The notes beneath the pieces were generated by a model, which saw only the letters and a list, made by a program, of their open reading frames with translations, was not told where the DNA came from and searched no databases. The position numbers were made by a program, and so were the translations under genes. A stretch of 9,408 bases of DNA from Ruminococcaceae bacterium UBA1244 (lineage in GTDB: Bacteria; Bacillota; Clostridia; Oscillospirales; Acutalibacteraceae), in NCBI GenBank assembly GCA_002308635.1, contig DBWG01000009.1:7816-17223 (forward strand), given 5' to 3'. Each line of letters opens with the position of its first letter. The first letter of the stretch is position 1. Of the stretch, positions 1-6,113 are shown in pieces.

Positions 1-38
1 AAAATAATAATATCAAACCTGCGGAGCGTGGAATTAAA

Positions 39-66
39 TTGAAAATTGAAAGTTGAAAATTGAAAA
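39..66. repeat. tandem heptanucleotide repeat TTGAAAR x4
   Basis: Four consecutive 7-base units read TTGAAAA, TTGAAAG, TTGAAAA, TTGAAAA, and a partial TTA continues the pattern. The tract is A/T-rich and non-coding. Such short arrays can vary in copy number by slippage. Here it is too far from the thi promoter (about 230 bases) for an obvious regulatory role. Confidence 0.85.
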
Positions 67-190
67 TTAATGTACAATTTGCGGTTACGCACAGACCAGC
101 GTCAAAATATTTAATGCACTTATTAAGTTGGATTGCTATAAAATAAAGATAGCTCAGCCAAAGCCGAAGACGTGGAAGAAAACAGCCAAA

Positions 191-209
191 GTGAACCTTT
201 ATGGTTCAC
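191..209. repeat. perfect hairpin GTGAACC-TTTAT-GGTTCAC
   Basis: A 7-base perfect inverted repeat with a 5-base loop lies in the non-coding region before thiD. No T-run follows it, so it is not a standard intrinsic terminator. It lies upstream of the predicted thi promoter and should not be in that transcript. Its role is unknown; it may simply be part of a dispersed repeat element. Confidence 0.6.
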
Positions 210-242
210 GACGCGGATGTATCGGAAAAAGTTTTTGCGTTC

Positions 243-295
243 AAAGGTTGTCCGGTGCGGTCACGCACAAAAGGTTGTCCGGTGCGGTCACGCAC
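243..295. repeat. two tandem 26-base units, each with a hairpin
   Basis: Two identical 26-base units at 243-268 and 270-295 are separated by one base. Each begins AAAGGTTGTCC and ends GCGGTCACGCAC. Each contains an inverted repeat, GTGCG-GTCA-CGCAC. In the second copy the flanking bases extend it to CGGTGCG-GTCA-CGCACCG (280-297). A shorter diverged copy of the core, GCGGTTACGCAC, lies at 81-92. The array ends only a few bases before the -35 box of the thi promoter, so it may affect that promoter or be a binding site. It may equally be a dispersed intergenic repeat. On the minus strand it reads as the repeated peptide VRDRTGQP, which I take as spurious. Confidence 0.85.
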
Positions 296-299
296 CGAC

Positions 300-328
300 T
301 TGACTTTTAGGGGGAATTGGTGTAGTAT
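300..328 (+). promoter_or_regulatory. sigma-A-type promoter for thiD-thiC
   Basis: TTGACT (300-305) and TAGTAT (323-328) are separated by 17 bases, matching 5/6 and 4/6 of the housekeeping consensus. Transcription would start near 335, leaving a leader of about 30 bases before the thiD start at 365. That is too short to hold a TPP riboswitch. The AGGAGG at 329-334 falls at or before the start site, so it is unlikely to act as a ribosome binding site. Confidence 0.6.
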
Positions 329-364
329 AGGAGGGTGAAGAAAAAATAGAAAGGGGCGATTTTT

Positions 365-1177
365 GTGGTGCTGCCAACTGCCCTGACTGTGGCAGGCTCT
401 GATTGCAGCGGAGGTGCCGGAATACAGGCTGACCTGAAAACATTCTCTGCAAACGGCGTATTTGGAATGAGCGTTATAACCTCTGTCGTTGCAGAAAATA
501 CCTCTCGTGTGATATCAGTCGAAAATATGCCGCCGAAAATGATATCCGATCAGTTTGACGCTGTCTTTGAGGATATTGCCGTAAACGCTGTAAAGGTCGG
601 TATGCTGTCCGATGAGATAAGAATGAGAGTCACATCAGAAAAGCTTGCGGAGTATTCTCCCGAATTTGTCGTTATCGACCCGGTAATGATCGCTAAGGGC
701 GGCCATGCCCTGATGGAACAGGATGCGGTGGATGCTCTCAAACGGCTCATCATCCCTCTTGCGTTCGTTCTTACTCCGAATATTCCCGAAGCTGAGGCAA
801 TCTCCGGAATGAAGATCACCAATACCCATGAGATGGAAAACGCCGCAGGTATCATACATGAACTCGGCGCAAAAAATGTCATCATCAAGGGCGGACATCT
901 TGAAGGTGAAAATGAATCCTGCGATGTCCTTTTTGACGGATGCGGATTTTACTATTATTCGTCCCGAAGGATCGACACAAAAAATACCCACGGAACGGGA
1001 TGCACGTTCTCTTCGGCAATTGCCGCAAACCTTGCAAAAGGAAAAAGCGTATGCGATTCTGTTGCAGAAGCAAAAAAATATGTCCAGACCGCTATAGAAC
1101 ATTCCCTCGAAATAGGCAGGGGACACGGTCCGACTAACCACTTCTATGAATTGTACAGGAAAGGAAATCTGTTATGA
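365..1177 (+). CDS. thiD: hydroxymethylpyrimidine/phosphomethylpyrimidine kinase ThiD
   Basis: This cytoplasmic ribokinase-fold enzyme phosphorylates HMP to HMP-phosphate and then to HMP-pyrophosphate, the pyrimidine half of thiamin. The 270-residue protein has full family length. Visible motifs are AGSDCSGGAGIQADLKTFSA near the N-terminus (residues 10-29, substrate binding), DPVMIAKGG (105-113), LTPNIPEAEA (136-145), KNTHGTGCTFSSAIA (206-220) with conserved Cys213, and the ThiD-typical ending GHGPTNHFYEL (253-263). The start is a GTG eight bases after AAAGGGG (350-356); a second GTG follows directly at 368. The stop overlaps the thiC start in ATGA, indicating translational coupling. ThiD rather than a pyridoxal kinase is favoured by the GHGPTNHF ending and by the thiC neighbour. 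Confidence 0.95.
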   Translation: MVLPTALTVAGSDCSGGAGIQADLKTFSANGVFGMSVITSVVAENTSRVISVENMPPKMISDQFDAVFEDIAVNAVKVGMLSDEIRMRVTSEKLAEYSPEFVVIDPVMIAKGGHALMEQDAVDALKRLIIPLAFVLTPNIPEAEAISGMKITNTHEMENAAGIIHELGAKNVIIKGGHLEGENESCDVLFDGCGFYYYSSRRIDTKNTHGTGCTFSSAIAANLAKGKSVCDSVAEAKKYVQTAIEHSLEIGRGHGPTNHFYELYRKGNLL

Positions 1178-2484
1178 ACTATAAAACTCAGATGGAAGCA
1201 GCCAAAAAAGGCATTATTACCAAGGAAATGCAGACGGTTGCCGAAAAGGAAAATCTCCCCGCAGAAAAGATCATGGAGCTTGTCGCAAAGGGAACTGTCT
1301 GTATCCCCGCTAATATCAACCATAAATCGCTCAGTGCGTGGGGTATCGGCGACGGACTGAAAACAAAAATAAATGTCAATCTCGGCATCTCCGGCGACAG
1401 CGTTGACTATGAGCGTGAAATGGATAAGGTAAGAATGGCTGTTGCTTTCGGCGCTGAGGCTATAATGGATCTGAGCAACTACGGCAAGACAAACACCTTC
1501 CGTCAGAAACTCATTGACTATTCTCCCGCTATGATCGGCACGGTTCCGATGTATGATGCGATAGGCTATCTTGAAAAAGATCTGCTCGAAATAAAGGCTG
1601 AGGACTTCCTCAAAGTAGTTGAGGCTCACGCAAAAGAGGGCGTTGACTTTATGACTATCCATGCAGGCATCAACCGCCGTGCAGTTGAGGCTCTCAAAAG
1701 AGACAAGCGCCGCATGAATATCGTTTCGAGAGGCGGTTCGCTCCTTTTTGCATGGATGGAAATGACAGGCAACGAAAACCCGTTCTTTGAATATTATGAT
1801 AAAGTTCTCGATATTCTCAGGGAATATGACGTTACTATCAGTCTCGGCGATGCCCTCAGACCCGGCTGTATCGACGACAGCACCGACGCCGCTCAGATAA
1901 GCGAGCTTATCGAGCTTGGCAACCTGACAAAACGTGCATGGGACAGGGACGTTCAGGTGATGGTCGAAGGTCCCGGACACATGGCTATGAACGAGATCGC
2001 CGCAAATATGCGCCTGCAAAAGCGCCTTTGCCACGGTGCGCCGTTCTATGTTCTGGGTCCTCTCGTTACCGATATCGCACCCGGCTATGACCACATTACA
2101 TCGGCTATCGGCGGTGCTATTGCCGCAACTGCCGGAGCGAATTTCCTTTGCTATGTTACTCCCGCTGAACATCTCAGACTTCCTGACCTCAACGACGTTA
2201 AGGAAGGCATCATAGCTTCAAAGATCGCTGCACACGCCGCTGACATCGCAAACGGACTCCCCGGCGCAAGAGATATCGACAACAAAATGGCTGATGCCCG
2301 TCACAAGCTTGACTGGGAAGAAATGTTCAAGTATGCTATCGACCCCGAAAAGGCCCGTGCATATTATGAATCAACACCTGTTGCCGAGAGACACACCTGT
2401 TCTATGTGCGGAAAAATGTGTGCCGTAAGAACCACAAACCTGATACTTGAAGGCAAAAAAGTTACCTTCTGTTCAGAATTATAA
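1174..2484 (+). CDS. thiC: phosphomethylpyrimidine synthase ThiC
   Basis: ThiC is a radical-SAM-type enzyme with a C-terminal [4Fe-4S] cluster. It rearranges aminoimidazole ribotide to HMP-phosphate, releasing formate and CO. The 436 residues match the short, clostridial class without the long N-terminal extension of proteobacterial ThiC. Core motifs visible are IPANINHKSL, TIHAGINRRAVE, NIVSRGGSL, ISLGDALRPGCIDD, VEGPGHMAMNEI, GPLVTDIAPGYDHITSAIGG and YVTPAEHLRLP. The cluster motif is TCSMCGKMC with Cys409, Cys412 and Cys416. This is CX2CX3C rather than the CX2CX4C of E. coli, a form I associate with anaerobe ThiC. The paralogue BzaF (5-hydroxybenzimidazole synthase, for cobamide lower ligands) is similar, but coupling to thiD favours ThiC. 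The start overlaps the thiD stop. Confidence 0.95.
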   Translation: MNYKTQMEAAKKGIITKEMQTVAEKENLPAEKIMELVAKGTVCIPANINHKSLSAWGIGDGLKTKINVNLGISGDSVDYEREMDKVRMAVAFGAEAIMDLSNYGKTNTFRQKLIDYSPAMIGTVPMYDAIGYLEKDLLEIKAEDFLKVVEAHAKEGVDFMTIHAGINRRAVEALKRDKRRMNIVSRGGSLLFAWMEMTGNENPFFEYYDKVLDILREYDVTISLGDALRPGCIDDSTDAAQISELIELGNLTKRAWDRDVQVMVEGPGHMAMNEIAANMRLQKRLCHGAPFYVLGPLVTDIAPGYDHITSAIGGAIAATAGANFLCYVTPAEHLRLPDLNDVKEGIIASKIAAHAADIANGLPGARDIDNKMADARHKLDWEEMFKYAIDPEKARAYYESTPVAERHTCSMCGKMCAVRTTNLILEGKKVTFCSEL

Positions 2485-2510
2485 ATTCCAATAAGTAAGG
2501 AGAAATCACA

Positions 2511-2726
2511 ATGGATATCAAGGCAAAAATCGGAGAAGTAGCGGCAAAGGTTTCGGGAAACCCCGAAATGAAGGAAAAGTTTGAAAAAGACCCGGCAGGC
2601 ACAGTAAAAGAGCTTGTCGGAAACATCCCGCCGGAGCAGAGAGATGCAATTGTTGACGGAGTCAAGGCAAAGATCAGTATTGACAAGCTCGGCGGCGGAC
2701 TGGGCGGACTTTTCGGCAAAAAATAA
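2511..2726 (+). CDS. 71-residue hypothetical protein in the thi operon
   Basis: A short protein of unknown function. An AAGGAG ribosome binding site (2495-2500) precedes the ATG, and the gene starts 26 bases after the thiC stop with no terminator between, so co-transcription with thiDC is likely. The protein is charged and helical in its first two thirds, with a segment NPEMKEKFEKDPAGTVKELV (residues 17-36) followed by NIPPEQRDAIVDGVKAKI. It ends in a glycine-rich tail, DKLGGGLGGLFGKK. There is no signal peptide, membrane segment or cysteine. I recall related small proteins with DP..TV..L and GVKAKI patterns in Clostridia, without a known role. The layout is loosely reminiscent of leader peptides of ribosomally made peptides, but no modifying enzyme is nearby, so that is speculation. 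Confidence 0.8.
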   Translation: MDIKAKIGEVAAKVSGNPEMKEKFEKDPAGTVKELVGNIPPEQRDAIVDGVKAKISIDKLGGGLGGLFGKK

Positions 2727-2739
2727 TACGATCTATAAA

Positions 2740-2778
2740 AAAACAGCCGTATTCCTTCATAACGGATACGGCTGTTTT
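2740..2778. terminator. bidirectional intrinsic terminator between converging operons
   Basis: The stem ACAGCCGTAT(T)CC pairs with GGATACGGCTGT around an 8-base loop, with one bulged T. Flanking A and T runs extend the stem. On the plus strand it is followed by TTTTACTTTGT and ends the thiD-thiC-small protein operon. On the minus strand the seven A residues at 2737-2743 become a U-run, so it also ends the alcohol dehydrogenase transcript. It sits between the two converging stop codons. Confidence 0.85.
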
Positions 2779-2784
2779 ACTTTG

Positions 2785-3870
2785 TCAGTTTATGTGGTTT
2801 GATGTGAAAAATACCATCTTTTCCATAACGTCACGGTCGATCTCAAACGGCACAGGACTTAGCTTCTGAGGATTTTTTAACATTCCTTCCGATGCCGCCG
2901 AAAGAAGCTCCCTGCTCACCTCTGTCTTTCCGCAAATACGGAGATAGAATTCCTGAAAATCATCAAGCGACGAAAATCCCGCTTTTTTGAGGATATATTC
3001 TCTCTCACTTTCGTGAGCGGCAGAAAGATATCCCGCAATAAAATAGCCGACAGCCTTTCCGTGAGGGATGCCCATGTTTATTGTAAGATAATAGCTCAGT
3101 CCGTGAGGAACAGTTGTGCTTGTCTGTGCGATGGCCATTCCCGCCATTGCAGAAGCGTCCATCAAAGACTGATAAACAGCGGGGTCATCCGTGCCGCTTT
3201 CAAGCGCACTGCGGTTTTTGCCCCATAGTAAAAGACCTGAATCAACAAACATCCTGCTGTAGCTGTCAGCCCTTTTGTTGATGCGGCTCTCAACAAGGTG
3301 ACAGAATGAATCAAGGGCAGTGTTCCTTATTATTGTGAGAGGTGCGCTTTTCAGATACCTTCCGTCAATGAGCGCAAGACCGGCAAAAACACTGTGAAGT
3401 ATCGACTTTTTAACTTTAAGCTCCTCCCTCAGAAGAACACTGTACTGCGTGACCTCAGAACCTGTCCCGCAGGTCGTCGGAACAAGCACAAGCGGAAAAT
3501 GACTGTCATCACCCGTCTGATAGAGAAGCTCTTTTCCGTTTTTTGGGTGCTTCATCAAAAAAGCCGCCGCCTTTGCCGTGTCGAGAGGTGAACCTCCGCC
3601 GACACCGATAACAAAGTCAGCACCCTCCTCTATTCCCTGACGGGCGCACATTACCGCTGTTCCGACACATGGGTTCTCTTCGGTCTTGTCGAAGACAGTA
3701 AATTCCCTGCCGTGCATTTTCAGTGCGGAAATAACATCGTCAAGCGATCCGTTTTTGCGTGAGGAAACCTTCCCTGTAACGATGAGCGCCTTTCTGCCGA
3801 ATACCGCAAGCTCGTGAGAATGGTTCAGAACTGCATTTTCTTCGCTGTATACCCTGACCGGAACATACAT
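2785..3870 (-). CDS. iron-containing alcohol dehydrogenase family protein
   Basis: A 361-residue member of the group III (iron-dependent) alcohol dehydrogenases, cytosolic NAD(P)-dependent enzymes that interconvert alcohols and aldehydes or ketones. The dinucleotide-binding motif is GGGSPLDTAK (residues 91-100), followed by PTTCGTGSEVT (131-141). All four metal ligands of the family can be placed: Asp187 and His191 in DSFCH, and His256 and His270 in two PHG triplets 14 residues apart, the same spacing as in lactaldehyde reductase FucO. An active metal site is therefore expected. The substrate cannot be assigned. The start has a strong AAAGGAGG eight bases upstream (3879-3886). The gene begins 16 bases after the pseudouridine synthase stop, so the two form an operon. 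No metabolic partner is adjacent. Confidence 0.92.
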   Translation of the reverse strand: MYVPVRVYSEENAVLNHSHELAVFGRKALIVTGKVSSRKNGSLDDVISALKMHGREFTVFDKTEENPCVGTAVMCARQGIEEGADFVIGVGGGSPLDTAKAAAFLMKHPKNGKELLYQTGDDSHFPLVLVPTTCGTGSEVTQYSVLLREELKVKKSILHSVFAGLALIDGRYLKSAPLTIIRNTALDSFCHLVESRINKRADSYSRMFVDSGLLLWGKNRSALESGTDDPAVYQSLMDASAMAGMAIAQTSTTVPHGLSYYLTINMGIPHGKAVGYFIAGYLSAAHESEREYILKKAGFSSLDDFQEFYLRICGKTEVSRELLSAASEGMLKNPQKLSPVPFEIDRDVMEKMVFFTSNHIN

Positions 3871-3886
3871 AGCTTCCGCCTCCTTT

Positions 3887-4861
3887 TTAATTCAGTAATT
3901 CATATCTGAAATTGTCGAACATTTCTGTGAACCATACATCAGGCGCTGTGAAGGTTTTCCCCGTAAGATAAGACAGTACGCCGCTGTCTGTTTTGAAGGA
4001 AAAAGTAAGTCTGTATGAATAAAGCGCCTGATATTTACATCCGAATTTTCGGTTTATTTCGTTGATCCCGTATTTTCCGTCACCTAAAAGCGGGTGTCCG
4101 ATATGTGAAAAATGCGCTCTTATCTGATGAGTGCGTCCGGTGAGAAGCTCCACCTCGCAAAGACTCAGACCGTTTTTCTCGGCAAGCACTCTGTATTTTG
4201 TTTTGATGGTCTTTGAATCCTCCGTCGGCTTTTCGGAAATATAGACCCTGTTCTTATTTTCGTTTTTTTCAAGATATCCCGTCAGAAGACCCTCTTTTTT
4301 CTTCAGCTTTCCGACGGCAACACAAAGATAGAACTTGTCGATCTCCCTGTCCTTGACCTTCTGGTTCATAATGCGCAGGGTCTCTGCATTTTTTGCGGCA
4401 ATAACGATACCTCCGGTATTCCTGTCAATGCGGTTGACAAGTGCGGGCGCAAAGGAATTTTCTTCCTTCGGGTCATATTCGCCCTTATCGTAAAGATAGT
4501 GCTGAACCCGTGCGATAAGGGAATCAAAGTGATAATTCTCGTCAGGATGGACGAGAAGTCCCGGCTTTTTGTTCAGGAGCATTATATTCTCATCTTCATA
4601 GACAATATCTATCCTTGCCGGTGCTTTTAGGAAATCATATTCATCCGGCTTGCTCTCAAAGAATTCATCCTTTATATACAGCGTCAGCACATCGCCCTCA
4701 CTAAGTCTGTCGGCAATGTCACACCGCTTTCCGTTGAGCTTGATATATTTTGTGCGTATATATTTGTACATAAGTGCCTTCGGCATATCCTTGAAGCGCT
4801 TTGTAAGAAACTTGTCCAGACGCTGTCCGCTGTCGTTGGCACCGATAGTTATTTCTCTCAT
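3887..4861 (-). CDS. RluA-family pseudouridine synthase with N-terminal S4 domain
   Basis: This enzyme isomerises uridine to pseudouridine in RNA, most likely 23S rRNA. Residues 13-62 form an S4 RNA-binding domain (QRLDKFL...KLNGKRCDIADRLSEGDVL). The catalytic domain follows, with IMLLNKKPGLLVHPDE (93-108), NRIDRNTGG (143-151) carrying the catalytic Asp146, a conserved K-x-Y segment near Tyr178, and GRTHQIRAHFSHIGHPLLGD (242-261). The usual HRLDR reads NRIDR here, with the essential Arg-x-Asp kept. The frame stays open upstream to an ATG at 4903, but a good promoter (4884-4912) overlaps that extension. The ATG at 4861 has GAAAGGT nine bases before it and begins the conserved sequence, giving 324 residues. 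The exact target uridine (RluC, RluD or other) cannot be told. Confidence 0.92.
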   Translation of the reverse strand: MREITIGANDSGQRLDKFLTKRFKDMPKALMYKYIRTKYIKLNGKRCDIADRLSEGDVLTLYIKDEFFESKPDEYDFLKAPARIDIVYEDENIMLLNKKPGLLVHPDENYHFDSLIARVQHYLYDKGEYDPKEENSFAPALVNRIDRNTGGIVIAAKNAETLRIMNQKVKDREIDKFYLCVAVGKLKKKEGLLTGYLEKNENKNRVYISEKPTEDSKTIKTKYRVLAEKNGLSLCEVELLTGRTHQIRAHFSHIGHPLLGDGKYGINEINRKFGCKYQALYSYRLTFSFKTDSGVLSYLTGKTFTAPDVWFTEMFDNFRYELLN

Positions 4862-4883
4862 TATTACACGACCTTTCATCACC

Positions 4884-4912
4884 ATTATACCATGACCGGA
4901 CATTTATAACAA
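4884..4912 (-). promoter_or_regulatory. leftward promoter for the pseudouridine synthase-dehydrogenase operon
   Basis: On the minus strand TTGTTA (4912-4907) and a perfect TATAAT (4889-4884) are separated by 17 bases. Transcription should begin near 4877, about 16 bases before the ATG at 4861, so the ribosome binding site GAAAGGT (4877-4871) lies at the very 5' end of the message. The promoter overlaps the open extension of the reading frame and argues against an upstream start. Confidence 0.7.
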
Positions 4913-4949
4913 GTGCGGACTTATTTTTTTGATCCGTCCAATACGGCAG

Positions 4950-4978
4950 TTGACAATAGTTTACAAAAATAGTATCAT
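4950..4978 (+). promoter_or_regulatory. rightward promoter for the zinc-ribbon/TPM operon
   Basis: A perfect TTGACA (4950-4955) and TATCAT (4973-4978, 5/6 of consensus) have the ideal 17-base spacing. Transcription would begin near 4985 and give a leader of about 25 bases before the ATG at 5010. The -35 box is 37 bases from the -35 box of the leftward promoter, so the two divergent promoters could share a regulator. I see no convincing operator between them. Confidence 0.75.
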
Positions 4979-5009
4979 AAAAATATACCGTACAGATTGG
5001 GGTGTAAAA

Positions 5010-6113
5010 ATGGAAAGAGAAGCCAACCAATTTCATTGCCCGAACTGCTTTGCCGATCTGAAATTTTCTCCGGGTCAGCAGAGCTTTACATGTGAATACT
5101 GCCGAAGCTCCTTTACTGAGGCTGAGGTACTTGATTATCAGCGCAGGTTCATGGATCAGCAAAACAGCTACGATCCCAACAGAGGACAAATGCCGCCTCC
5201 GCAGAATATGAGCGAAGAGGAATTCCGCCAGCGCCAGCAGTTCAATGAAGAAACTATGCTCTATTCCTGTCCGAGCTGCGGTGCAGAGATAATGTGCGAT
5301 GGAAATACGGCAGCCTCATTCTGCTTTTACTGCCATAATCCCGTAATACTAAAGGGACGTGTTGACGGTATGTACCGCCCGTCTATGGTGCTGCCTTTCG
5401 GTTTTGACAGGGACGAGGCAGTAAAAAAATACAGGGACTGGGCAAAGAAAAAATGGTTCATACCAAAAGACCTGCTCTCAAACGCACAGGTTGAAAAGCT
5501 GACGGGGCTTTATGTGCCGTTCTGGGTCGCAAAATCATCGACATCTTCAAGGATCGAGGCTATCGGCGAAAATGTCCGCTCCTGGACCTCCGGAAATTAC
5601 CGCTACACCGAAACAAAACGCTACCGTGTTGTGCGTGAAGCGTCCATCAGCTATGAAGGCGTTCCCGCTGACGGTTCACAAAAAATAGAGGATCAGCTCA
5701 TGGAGGCTATCGAACCCTTTGACTATTCATTGGCAAGACCCTTCAATATGGCATATCTCAGCGGATTCCTTGCGGATAAATATGACGTTGACAAGGAGCA
5801 GGTGCTGCCGAGAATACAGGAAAGAATGTATACAAACAACGGAAAAATGCTCGATGCTACCACTCACTACCACCGCCTTACTTCAAGAAGGCAGTTCGAC
5901 AGGACAGATACCCTGAGCTGGGACTATATGATGCTGCCGGTGTGGTTCATGACATTCGACTACAAAGGAAAGCTCTGGGAATATGCCATAAACGGTCAGA
6001 GCGGAAAGATTGCCGGTCAGCTCCCTATCTCAAAAAAGAAGCTTGCGCTGTTCTGCATTTTGTGGGGAATAGCTGCCGCCCTTATCATTTTCCTGGGAGG
6101 GTGGCTGTTATGA
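5010..6113 (+). CDS. double zinc-ribbon protein with C-terminal membrane anchor (YdjG-like)
   Basis: This 367-residue protein has two treble-clef or TFIIB-like zinc ribbons. The first uses Cys10, Cys13, Cys28 and Cys31 (CPNC and CEYC); the second uses Cys87, Cys90, Cys105 and Cys108 (CPSC and CFYC). A Gln/Pro-rich linker joins them. A conserved middle region follows (about 120-340: RPSMVLPFGFDRDEAVKKYR, GLYVPFWVAK, LPVWFMTFDYKGKLWEYAIN). A hydrophobic helix closes the protein (345-365), so the bulk is probably cytoplasmic. The order resembles Bacillus subtilis YdjG, encoded with PspA, the TPM protein YdjH and the SPFH protein YdjI in an envelope-stress locus. Here it overlaps a TPM gene by ATGA. 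An upstream in-frame ATG (4929) lies before the promoter, so the start at 5010, after GGGGTG, was chosen. The molecular role is unknown. Confidence 0.85.
   Translation: MEREANQFHCPNCFADLKFSPGQQSFTCEYCRSSFTEAEVLDYQRRFMDQQNSYDPNRGQMPPPQNMSEEEFRQRQQFNEETMLYSCPSCGAEIMCDGNTAASFCFYCHNPVILKGRVDGMYRPSMVLPFGFDRDEAVKKYRDWAKKKWFIPKDLLSNAQVEKLTGLYVPFWVAKSSTSSRIEAIGENVRSWTSGNYRYTETKRYRVVREASISYEGVPADGSQKIEDQLMEAIEPFDYSLARPFNMAYLSGFLADKYDVDKEQVLPRIQERMYTNNGKMLDATTHYHRLTSRRQFDRTDTLSWDYMMLPVWFMTFDYKGKLWEYAINGQSGKIAGQLPISKKKLALFCILWGIAAALIIFLGGWLL

Larger units (their letters stand above)
1..299. other. repeat-rich intergenic region upstream of thiD
   Basis: I see no convincing gene in this stretch. A 60-codon open frame lies at 128-310 on the plus strand, but it starts at a TTG without a good ribosome binding site. 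It is low in complexity, and the peptide RLSGAVTH appears twice in it only because the underlying DNA repeats with a 27-base period. The stretch holds a heptanucleotide repeat (39-66), three copies of a 12-base core GCGGTYACGCAC (81, 257, 284) and a perfect hairpin (191-209). I searched by eye for the conserved TPP riboswitch elements (CTGAGA, ACCTGAT) expected before a thiamin operon and found none. Dispersed intergenic repeats of this general look occur in ruminococcal genomes, but that comparison is from memory. Confidence 0.6.

Noticed and set aside
243..295. CRISPR-like array
   Set aside because: Only two units are present, with a single base between them and no spacers; no cas genes are in the window.
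128..310. 60-codon plus-strand open frame before thiD
   Set aside because: It begins at TTG without a ribosome binding site, and its repeated peptide simply mirrors a 27-base DNA repeat. It runs into the thi promoter.
329..349. AGGAGGGTG followed by a GTG mini-frame (MKKK-stop)
   Set aside because: The AGGAGG lies at or before the predicted transcript start and there is no spacing to the GTG; it is too short to support as a leader peptide.
1144..2172. 342-codon minus-strand open frame opposite thiC
   Set aside because: It lies wholly within the thiC coding strand's shadow, resembles no known family, and thiC is unmistakable.
2398..2424. CX2CX3C in ThiC read as a damaged cluster motif
   Set aside because: The short spacing in CSMCGKMC matches, as far as I recall, ThiC of other anaerobes, and the surrounding sequence is intact.
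1174..2484. BzaF (5-hydroxybenzimidazole synthase) instead of ThiC
   Set aside because: The two are paralogues, but the ATGA overlap with thiD and the close match to clostridial ThiC motifs favour ThiC. A tree of ThiC and BzaF would settle it.
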